Positions 1-4,942 of a stretch of 6,009 nucleotides of DNA are shown in pieces. The stretch lies in the NCBI GenBank assembly GCA_017649745.1, contig JAGCGE010000189.1:1-6009 (forward strand), written 5' to 3'. The notes beneath the pieces were generated by a model. That model was not told the origin of the DNA and ran no database searches. It was given only the letters and a program-made list of their open reading frames with translations. The stretch is from Clostridiales bacterium. GTDB lineage: Bacteria > Bacillota_A > Clostridia > Saccharofermentanales > Saccharofermentanaceae. Position 1 is the first letter of the stretch; the number at the start of each line of letters is the position of its first letter. A program made the position numbers and the translations under genes.

Positions 1-220
1 ATAGCGGGAGGGGGTATGTTTTGCGAGACCCTCCCCCGCGTCCAGCAATGATAGCATGGTGGATGCCAAATCAAGTTCTTACTTTTTTTGTAAAAGCAAA
101 AGCAATTAATTCTTTTTCCCTTTTTAATAAACTTTTAATTTGCTTTCAATCAAAGCTAAATGAAAAGAGAAAGCAAACATTAAACAAAAGTTTACATCAA
201 AAAGCTAAACTAAATTGCTT
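1..220. other. Non-coding AT-rich region with left-edge hairpin
   Basis: No credible gene lies here. Minus-strand transcription of the 80-residue gene ends at 221, so this stretch separates it from whatever gene lies beyond the left edge. From its neighbours I would expect a terminase gene there, but it is not visible. Positions 40-220 are strongly A/T-rich and carry repeated AAAGC-type motifs; positions 4-39 form a GC-rich hairpin. On the minus strand a weak promoter-like pair can be drawn (TTGATT at 153-148 and TATTAA at 129-124, 18-base spacer), but in such AT-rich DNA it has little weight. An inverted repeat just after the stop codon (207-214 with 220-227, 8 bp, 5-base loop) could be a weak terminator. 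A minus-strand ATG at 57-55 stays open for 19 codons to the window edge but has no ribosome binding site. Confidence 0.7.
4..39. repeat. GC-rich inverted repeat / hairpin
   Basis: Arms 4-14 (GCGGGAGGGGG) and 29-39 (CCCTCCCCCGC) pair at 10 of 11 positions, counting one G-U pair and one A-C mismatch, around a 14-base loop. A register shift gives a perfect 7-bp GGGAGGG/CCCTCCC stem. It stands out sharply from the AT-rich DNA beside it. Read on the minus strand it could be the stem of an intrinsic terminator, but the bases that would show a U-tract lie outside the window. Other readings are an attenuator, a processing site or part of a packaging site. Confidence 0.6.
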
Positions 221-222
221 TT
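92..222. repeat. Cluster of AAAGC(A/T)AA-type motifs
   Basis: Seven copies of AAAGC followed by A/T-rich bases occur in about 130 bases, in both orientations: forward at 92-97, 98-103, 152-156, 170-174 and 200-205, and reversed (GCTTT) at 142-146 and 217-222. The last forward and last reversed copies form an AAAAGC/GCTTTT inverted repeat. The same motif in opposing orientation recurs in the 4114-4256 intergenic gap. It may be a protein-binding cluster (replication, packaging or transcription control). Low-complexity AT-rich sequence makes chance a real alternative. Confidence 0.35.
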
Positions 223-463
223 AGTTTTTTACAATCTTTTTGTACAAGTTGTTGAAGTTCCATTTGCAAAGTTGATCAACAACTCTTTCTACCTCCCGGG
301 TATAGTTATAGTCCGAGTCTTCGGTAGATGTGTCGGCCATTCTAGCCACAAGGGAGCAAGTGTTGTACCCCTGCTGTGTATCATAAGCATACCATCTATC
401 GAAGTCCGTAAAGTAGTCATACGGGTTATCGATAGTAGTAACAAATACTGCACGCTCTGCCAA
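221..463 (-). CDS. Small conserved phage protein (80 aa), TTG start
   Basis: An 80-residue acidic, aromatic-rich protein; function unknown. The N-terminal half has a dense NPYDYFTDFDRWYAYDTQ stretch (residues 13-30), followed by GYNTCSLVAR and a C-terminal helix rich in charged residues (about 56-80). From memory, proteins of this kind are common in siphoviruses of Gram-positive hosts and usually sit just before the terminase large subunit; that would place the terminase off the left edge. The start codon is TTG at 463-461. No ATG exists upstream in frame, and AAAGGAAGTGA (481-471) is a near-complete ribosome binding site whose GGAAG core lies 10 bases away. The gene is in the same frame as the upstream DFDGD gene and starts two codons after its TAA, so the two are almost certainly co-transcribed and translationally linked. 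It has no membrane segment or signal peptide. Family placement is moderately sure; function is not. Confidence 0.8.
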   Translation of the reverse strand: MAERAVFVTTIDNPYDYFTDFDRWYAYDTQQGYNTCSLVARMADTSTEDSDYNYTREVERVVDQLCKWNFNNLYKKIVKN

Positions 464-466
464 GAC

Positions 467-3223
467 TTACTCACTTCCTTTCTTAATCTTGCCGATAGTT
501 GTAGTAGAAACACCAAACTTTTCAGCAAGTTCTTTTGTTGTCCAACCAGAATCAAGCATCGCTCTAATACGAGATTCGGTAGCACTGGTGATACCCTGAT
601 CCTCCTTAGGCATAGCCCTCTTCTTAAGCTTATCTTGGTCACAGTTTTTGAAGATCTCTTCCTGTTTTGTCTTAGAGATAGCACCTGCCTGTATAGCTTC
701 CCATTCTTTGTCAGTAAGAATGATCTGGTCTTTACCAGCCCCCACCTGCTCTCTAGCATTAGCGATGGCCTGGTTACGGATCTTCTTCTTCCAGTCCTTA
801 TCCTGTACTTTATCGGGGTTGGCCTCTTCTTTGGTCTTCACCTCTTGGCGTGCTACCATCTGAGCTTTTCTCTCGAGGGGGGCGTTCTTAAGAGCCTTAT
901 CCAGCTTGTCGTCAAGAGACTTAATCTCGTCCTTATATGCGATCGTTGTAGCCCCTCTATTCCATACGGGATCCCCTACGGATAGAGACGCCTTACGAGC
1001 CTTATTACCAAGCTCATGCATATAATTAGCATAGTCAGCATACACGTTCTCCATTTCATGACCAGAAGAAAGTGCATACGCGCCACCTTCTTCAGGATGC
1101 TGAAGAGCTTCGTACATCTTTGTGGATTTGATCGGGGTTTCTACATATTCCTTAACCTGCTCATTCGGCTTTCCCTTATAGATAGTTTTTGTATAAGTCT
1201 TAGACTTATCTCGCCAAACAATCTCGCCAGTTTCAGGATCGATGCCCTGACGAGCTCTATCGGGAACGTCGGCTTCAGATGTGGATTTAGAAATCAGTGT
1301 AGAAGCGCCAGCTCTAGGACCGCCCTGATACTTTGTCTTAAGTTCCGCAATGTTGTTGTCCTGATAAGACTGCTCGAAATCAAGCTTGTGCTTAACTGCA
1401 TCGATTACTACCATCGAATGCTTTACAGCTCTAGCGATTTCACGATCATCGGCGCCAAGAAGAGTCATGTCAGTAATCAGATTTGTAATCTGACCCATCT
1501 CTCGACCCTTCATGTTATCGGTCATCAGACGGAAATCGCTGCCTTCTTTCTGACCATAGATGGCTTTCGGATCGAAGTCCTTAAGCTCTTCGAGAGGAGA
1601 CTGATTACGAATCTTTACGCCTTTTGTCGGGATAACAAGAACTGTATCGCCATCGAAGTCTGCTCCAGACAGCTGTTCGGCAACCTTAGAATTAATACCA
1701 ACAGCATCAATAGGGTTCTTGCCGAGTACTTCCTGGCCTTCCTTGTTCTTGTTATTTACCTTGAGTCGAGGGATCTCAAACCTACCGCCATGAGGATAAC
1801 GAATGAGAACTACCTCTTCACCATCTTCGTAGTTAGGAGCATAGATTTCGTTAGCTTTCATAGAAGGCAAAGGAAGGATTACATGAGAAGCCTGTCTTGG
1901 AAGAGCGGCAGCCTTTAAATCTACGGCATCTGCATCGCATCCATCAGCAAACTGTTCAAGCATCTGCTTTTTAAGAACAGGATTCGTAAGCTTCATGATG
2001 CTTTCGTACTCTTCATCAGCCTCAGTCTCAGCAAGTCTAAGCTGTTTCTTGGCAAGCTCTACTGGCTGTTTAGACAAGAACTGAGCGGCAAGAGTCTTAG
2101 ACCATTCGCTCCATGTTCCTTCTTCAGACACAATGTTAAGAGCACCTTCATGCTTCTTGCCGTCGGCATCGGTGTAATCATTCTGACGCTTAATAGACGC
2201 ACTAAACGGGTTATCAGGATCGTTACTCTGTTCCTTGAAAATCTTAGAAGCAGGCTTGTCATGACCCTTATTAGAGTTAAAGATGATGTCTACTCCAGGC
2301 GGGAAGTCAGAATCCTTGCCATAAACGGCCATTCCCTTGAGATAGTATTTCCCATCATCAGGCTCAGTATGATACTCATCGTTGAAACCTTGAATACCAA
2401 TACGAACCTGTGCATACCTTGAATTACCGAGATCAAGATCCTGAACGCCTCGACGAATCTCCATTACACCGTCTTTCTCAACTCCGCCTTCGCCATCTTC
2501 AGTATAGCGAACCATTACTCTATGACCATCGATGTTGATCGGTCTATGAATCTTAACCCTTGACTTAGGATCACCGTCGACGAGATACTCAACAGGCATT
2601 GAGACCTTGTCCATATTATCATAGATTTCAGAAAGAGGGGTTCCGGCCTTTACTAGAACATCAGTGTTCGTATACTGCCTTGGATTAGATACCTGCGGTA
2701 CATGGATCATCTTCTTCTCATATTCACCGCTATCAACAAGCTGTTTTACAGCATTCTTGAATACAGTTTCAGATACTTCCATATGGCGATTAACGCCAGC
2801 GGACACGTCGATATATTTCTTTTCATCAACAGATTCCTTTAAAATGTCCTGAGTTACGTTAAGTCTATTTACCTTCTCCTCGACGCCATCCTTGAGAAGA
2901 GTTCGAACATAAGACTCGTTCTTTCCCATTCTCTCGCCGATGGCTACGTTACTCATTCCTTTAGCCTTGAGTTTCTGTGCCATTGCCACATCTGCTCGCT
3001 TAGACTCGTTCTTAGCAATAGAGAGCCTCTTTCGAAACTCAGTGGTGGACATGTTTTCCATTTTCGCAATGTCTGTATCGCTAACTCCATTATCTCTGTA
3101 ATACTTGACCCTTGACATGAAACCACTAGATCTCTGAGGATTCTTACCAGAACCCCAAGGGTATCTACCAGAATGTCTAGGCGTACCATAGTGAGCAAGG
3201 AAATCACGATCGTCCTTGGCCAT
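467..3223 (-). CDS. Two-barrel RNA polymerase-like phage protein (DFDGD)
   Basis: A 918-residue protein, the largest gene here. Residues 11-26 hold HYGTPRHSGRYPWGSG, a motif I associate with N-termini of phage proteins. Two helix-turn-helix-like segments follow (about 35-66 and 79-111), with a third at the C-terminus (about 881-916, TTKELAEKFGVSTTTIGK). The key region is 440-535: VVLIRYPHGG (R475-x-P477) and then GADFDGDTVLVIP (D522, D524, D526). These resemble the NTP-contacting RAPT motif and the Mg-binding NADFDGD motif of the second barrel of RNA polymerase beta'. A later HSMVVIDAVKHKLD (602-615) resembles the VDxxK segment of YonO and cellular RdRP relatives. A possible first barrel is YLKGMAVYG to FNSNKG (294-320), with K296 and K319 as candidate active-site lysines; this part is inference. 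ATG at 3223-3221 follows GGAGT (3236-3232) by 8 bases. It may transcribe phage genes or be a virion-carried polymerase. Catalysis is unproven, and an inactive structural role is the alternative. Confidence 0.85.
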   Translation of the reverse strand: MAKDDRDFLAHYGTPRHSGRYPWGSGKNPQRSSGFMSRVKYYRDNGVSDTDIAKMENMSTTEFRKRLSIAKNESKRADVAMAQKLKAKGMSNVAIGERMGKNESYVRTLLKDGVEEKVNRLNVTQDILKESVDEKKYIDVSAGVNRHMEVSETVFKNAVKQLVDSGEYEKKMIHVPQVSNPRQYTNTDVLVKAGTPLSEIYDNMDKVSMPVEYLVDGDPKSRVKIHRPINIDGHRVMVRYTEDGEGGVEKDGVMEIRRGVQDLDLGNSRYAQVRIGIQGFNDEYHTEPDDGKYYLKGMAVYGKDSDFPPGVDIIFNSNKGHDKPASKIFKEQSNDPDNPFSASIKRQNDYTDADGKKHEGALNIVSEEGTWSEWSKTLAAQFLSKQPVELAKKQLRLAETEADEEYESIMKLTNPVLKKQMLEQFADGCDADAVDLKAAALPRQASHVILPLPSMKANEIYAPNYEDGEEVVLIRYPHGGRFEIPRLKVNNKNKEGQEVLGKNPIDAVGINSKVAEQLSGADFDGDTVLVIPTKGVKIRNQSPLEELKDFDPKAIYGQKEGSDFRLMTDNMKGREMGQITNLITDMTLLGADDREIARAVKHSMVVIDAVKHKLDFEQSYQDNNIAELKTKYQGGPRAGASTLISKSTSEADVPDRARQGIDPETGEIVWRDKSKTYTKTIYKGKPNEQVKEYVETPIKSTKMYEALQHPEEGGAYALSSGHEMENVYADYANYMHELGNKARKASLSVGDPVWNRGATTIAYKDEIKSLDDKLDKALKNAPLERKAQMVARQEVKTKEEANPDKVQDKDWKKKIRNQAIANAREQVGAGKDQIILTDKEWEAIQAGAISKTKQEEIFKNCDQDKLKKRAMPKEDQGITSATESRIRAMLDSGWTTKELAEKFGVSTTTIGKIKKGSE
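471..481 (-). promoter_or_regulatory. Ribosome binding site for the 80-aa gene
   Basis: AAAGGAAGTGA on the minus strand differs by one base from the ideal AAAGGAGGTGA. It lies inside the end of the preceding coding region and supports the TTG start at 463, 10 bases from the GGAAG core. Confidence 0.6.
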
Positions 3224-3279
3224 TACTAATCACTCCATTCATGCTTTTTGTTTGAAAATATAAAAGAGCGATTAGTATT
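3222..3279 (-). promoter_or_regulatory. Leader hairpin that would mask the RBS of the DFDGD gene
   Basis: In the minus-strand transcript, AAUACUAAUCGCUC (3279-3266) can pair with GAGUGAUUAGUAAU (3235-3222). Extended by one pair, this is an unbroken 13-bp stem from 3277/3224 to 3265/3236, with 11 Watson-Crick and two G-U pairs and a 28-base loop. The GGAG ribosome binding site (3236-3233) is inside the stem and the ATG (3223-3221) lies at its foot. The fold should reduce initiation until something opens it. The same dyad (ACTAATC...GATTAGT) could instead be a DNA operator, perhaps for the helix-turn-helix domains of the encoded protein. The pairing is seen in the sequence; the function is inferred. 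Confidence 0.55.
3255..3266 (-). repeat. Leader 12-mer CTTTTATATTTT, copy 1
   Basis: This 12-base minus-strand sequence is identical to that at 4136-4147 and lies in the 58-base gap before the DFDGD gene, ending 31 bases before its ATG. It contains a TATATT-like hexamer but has no convincing -35 element upstream. It may be a promoter element used by a phage-specific polymerase, or only an AT-rich leader. Confidence 0.35.
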
Positions 3280-3281
3280 AT

Positions 3282-3839
3282 TTATACTTCCTGCTCTTTC
3301 ATCTCTGCGATAATGCCATCAGACTCGATAATCTTTTCCATAATCGCAGCAATGTCGTTGGGATCTGGAATAGCAATAGCCGCTTCATCGTTCTGATAGA
3401 TGCGAAGTTCGCTCTCAATATCGAACGGCTTTATACCGTATTCAAGACAAAAGAGCGCGTTGTAAATATAAAGCTGATCCATTTTAGCGGGGGTGATTCC
3501 AGTTTTCAAATCGTGGATTCTAAGCTTCCCGTTACGAAAACAAATAGCGTCAGCACTTCCGTAGCAGTTAAAGGAATGAAACAGGATCACTTCCGGATCC
3601 ATTCCAAACCCAATTGCATCGTTAACATGCATATTAAGTGTTTTCTTCTGTTTACCCATCTTGATGCCAAGTCTGATATGCTCAGCGGCCAAAGCATGAA
3701 TCCTTGTCCCAAGAGCAGCGGCCTGTGCATTAAGATATGATTGTCTTAAATGATCATTGTCATAATTGAGCCAATGATACTTAGAAGGACTCAAGAATGC
3801 GTGAGTCCCTTCAAGCCTTGAATGATCGTTCCATTTCAT
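3282..3839 (-). CDS. RecB/Cas4-type PD-(D/E)XK nuclease
   Basis: A 185-residue phage nuclease of the RecB-like PD-(D/E)XK superfamily, which cuts DNA with a divalent metal. Motifs run in the expected order: LSPSKYHWLNYD near the N-terminus (about 16-27), GTRIHALAAEH with H48, GSADAI with D97, IHDLKTG with D110 and K112, and QLYIY with Q122 and Y126. Together these make up the H, D, D-x-K and Q-x-x-x-Y active-site set. I see no four-cysteine Fe-S cluster as in typical Cas4. The start at 3839-3837 is chosen because GGAGGA (3853-3848) lies 8 bases upstream and homology begins right after it; a longer frame to 3893 would only add an unrelated stretch out of the VRR-NUC gene. It overlaps that gene by 29 bases, implying coupled translation. 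The likely role is recombination, DNA end-processing or host DNA breakdown alongside the helicase. Confidence 0.85.
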   Translation of the reverse strand: MKWNDHSRLEGTHAFLSPSKYHWLNYDNDHLRQSYLNAQAAALGTRIHALAAEHIRLGIKMGKQKKTLNMHVNDAIGFGMDPEVILFHSFNCYGSADAICFRNGKLRIHDLKTGITPAKMDQLYIYNALFCLEYGIKPFDIESELRIYQNDEAAIAIPDPNDIAAIMEKIIESDGIIAEMKEQEV

Positions 3840-4113
3840 CGAGTACTTCCTCCATGTTTTCTGGGTTAACAAAAGCAGAGAACGACATCTCATTCATCCT
3901 TGAAACATAGTAGTCTTGATTCGGTCTATGCGATTCATTAGGGGATCTTTTAACTTCGAGAGTCGCCCAATGCTTATCATACAAGACCGTTAGGTCCGGG
4001 ATTCCTTGAATGCACGTAGGATCATTTTTCATCACTATGCATCCTGGGAACCGATCCTTTATCGATTGTTTCAACTGGTGCTGAAATGCCGATTCTTTTT
4101 TGTTTTTAGCCAT
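3811..4113 (-). CDS. VRR-NUC domain nuclease
   Basis: A 100-residue protein of the short phage VRR-NUC family, a PD-(D/E)XK-fold nuclease type. Numbered from the chosen start: an early glutamate E7, a KNDPT stretch (about 29-33), GIPD (37-40) holding the catalytic aspartate D40, LEVKR with E53 and K55, then HRPNQDYYV with Q66, and a closing SFSAFVNPEN segment. All core catalytic positions are present, so it should be active. Stand-alone VRR-NUC proteins are thought to cut branched DNA such as Holliday junctions; the exact substrate here is inferred. ATG at 4113-4111 is preferred because family similarity begins there and AGGAG (4129-4125) lies 11 bases before it. A TTG at 4200 would add 29 residues of unrelated sequence. 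Its 3' end overlaps the RecB-type nuclease gene. The 143-base gap in front could carry its own promoter. Confidence 0.85.
   Translation of the reverse strand: MAKNKKESAFQHQLKQSIKDRFPGCIVMKNDPTCIQGIPDLTVLYDKHWATLEVKRSPNESHRPNQDYYVSRMNEMSFSAFVNPENMEEVLDEMERSFKA
3848..3853 (-). promoter_or_regulatory. Ribosome binding site GGAGGA fixing the RecB-type start
   Basis: GGAGGA on the minus strand lies within the VRR-NUC coding region, 8 bases before the ATG at 3839. It is the reason for rejecting the longer frame that begins at 3893. Confidence 0.75.
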
Positions 4114-4256
4114 AGTCCGTCCAACTCCTATCGCCAAAATATAAAAGCAGCAAATTGATTTACGTTTGCTTTTCATTTCATCATTTGCATAACGAACCAA
4201 TCAAAATGCTGCTTCCTTCTACTATAGGGGCTGTCGTGTGTGCGTAGGCATAATTA
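4114..4256 (-). other. Intergenic leader of the nuclease genes
   Basis: A 143-base gap, the longest between genes in the window. The AP2 gene ends with TAA TAA (4259-4254). On the minus strand the gap holds AAGCAAA and its inverse, forming arms 4149-4154/4165-4170 (6 bp, 10-base loop) or 4143-4149/4167-4173 (7 bp, 17-base loop), followed by TTTTATATTTT. This could be a weak terminator-like hairpin or an operator. An AGGAG site (4129-4125) serves the VRR-NUC start. I see no convincing -35/-10 pair and no small gene; the two ATG frames inside are 9 codons or shorter. Confidence 0.5.
4136..4147 (-). repeat. Leader 12-mer CTTTTATATTTT, copy 2
   Basis: Identical in 12 bases to 3255-3266. It ends 22 bases before the VRR-NUC ATG at 4113 and directly follows the AAAGC inverted repeat. 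A shorter 10-base match (TTTTATATTT, 4936-4927) lies between the ribosome binding site and ATG of the 70-residue gene. Confidence 0.35.
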
Positions 4257-4724
4257 TTACCACTTTATACTTCCAATTGGCCAAGACAATCCTCTACAAG
4301 AACAGTAAAACTGCTGAGCTTCAATAGCTTTTTCTTCAGTTTCAAACGTTCCTAGACTTGCGACTTTACCTCCTATGGTTACTTGGGCTCTCCATTTACC
4401 AGAAGAAACAGAATAGTAAATTCCTGTATACCTAGAAGTAGCATTAGAATAATCCCTTCCATGATCCATCCTTGAATGTTCAATCTCATCCTTTCTATAA
4501 TTTGGATCGTCAAATCGAAATGCGCATCCTTTATGTGTCAGGGCTTTACCCAAAGCGCAATCGCGAACCTTTGACATATTACCATCAATAGCTCTAGCAG
4601 CATCAGCATACGTCTCGTAAGTATCCTTGAATCTGCACCAATGACCATCGACCTCTTTCCAAATCTGAATAGGTGGATGATCAGACGGACGACCTCTGCG
4701 CTTTTTCTCATCATTACTTGCCAT
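4257..4724 (-). CDS. AP2-domain DNA-binding protein with NUMOD-like segment
   Basis: A 155-residue protein. It opens with a basic KKRRGRPSDHPP stretch whose RGRP core (10-13) resembles an AT-hook. Next comes a NUMOD-like region (about 32-71: tyADAARAI...kvRDCALGKALTHKGCAFRF), of the type that binds DNA in homing endonucleases. The C-terminal AP2 domain spans about 97-142 (SRYTGIYYSVSSGKWRAQV, LGTFETEEKAIEA). No HNH or GIY-YIG catalytic motif is visible, so this appears to be a DNA-binding protein only: a reduced homing endonuclease or a phage regulator. ATG at 4724-4722 is chosen because AAGGCGGTGA (4739-4730) matches the ideal ribosome binding site at 9 of 10 bases, with its core 8 bases away. 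In-frame ATG (4730) and GTG (4733) are alternatives. It overlaps the end of the upstream gene by 11 bases, so translation is coupled. The domain call is fairly sure; the function is inferred. Confidence 0.8.
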   Translation of the reverse strand: MASNDEKKRRGRPSDHPPIQIWKEVDGHWCRFKDTYETYADAARAIDGNMSKVRDCALGKALTHKGCAFRFDDPNYRKDEIEHSRMDHGRDYSNATSRYTGIYYSVSSGKWRAQVTIGGKVASLGTFETEEKAIEAQQFYCSCRGLSWPIGSIKW

Positions 4725-4926
4725 TGTCATCACCGCCTTGAGAAAGAGTCATAAGAGTAAGACCTAGCGTCCTAAGATCATCGCAAGGGCAATAGTCAAC
4801 GACTTTTCCTTGAACTGAATGAGATACAAACCCTTCTCGATCTTTCATAATCTTAGAGAGGAGTGCGTAACAATCCTTGAATGCATCTTGTCTCCCTTTG
4901 TTGTAAGCTTTTCCTGTAGTAGCCAT
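4714..4926 (-). CDS. Unrecognised 70-aa phage protein
   Basis: I do not recognise a family. It is a soluble, probably mostly helical protein with no signal peptide or membrane segment. Residues 5-30 (GKAYNKGRQDAFKDCYALLSKIMKDR in part) look like a basic amphipathic helix. The middle has DYCPCDD (about 44-50) with a C-x-C pair, too few cysteines for a zinc site on its own. The tail is SQGGDDNGK. The start is well supported: ATG at 4926 with GGAGGT (4941-4936) 9 bases upstream, the clearest ribosome binding site in the window. It lies 16 bases after the helicase stop and overlaps the AP2 gene start by 11 bases, so it belongs to the same operon. Confidence 0.75.
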   Translation of the reverse strand: MATTGKAYNKGRQDAFKDCYALLSKIMKDREGFVSHSVQGKVVDYCPCDDLRTLGLTLMTLSQGGDDNGK

Positions 4927-4942
4927 AAATATAAAACCTCCA

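Noticed and set aside
55..57. Minus-strand ATG open to the left edge (19 codons visible)
   Set aside because: There is no ribosome binding site upstream and it reads through both hairpin arms. It cannot be excluded without the neighbouring sequence, but it is not supported.
21..224. Plus-strand 67-residue open frame in the left non-coding region
   Set aside because: It starts at TTG inside the GC hairpin loop, runs through AT-rich DNA giving a Lys/Asn/Phe-rich product, and is opposite to all other genes. The G-rich hairpin arm only mimics a ribosome binding site.
215..985. Plus-strand 256-residue open frame opposite the DFDGD and 80-aa genes
   Set aside because: It is antisense to two well-supported genes, begins at TTG in AT-rich DNA without a ribosome binding site, and its hydrophobic, Leu/Ser/Cys-rich translation matches no family. 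It is a shadow of the coding strand.
1016..1918. Plus-strand 300-residue open frame
   Set aside because: It lies wholly inside the coding region of the DFDGD protein on the other strand, has no ribosome binding site, and its composition is typical of an antisense shadow.
3840..3893. N-terminal extension of the RecB-type nuclease to 3893
   Set aside because: The extension lies in the coding region of the VRR-NUC gene, and the strong GGAGGA site directly precedes the internal ATG at 3839.
4114..4200. N-terminal extension of the VRR-NUC protein from TTG at 4200
   Set aside because: The extra 29 residues do not resemble the family, and AGGAG at 4129-4125 supports the ATG at 4113.
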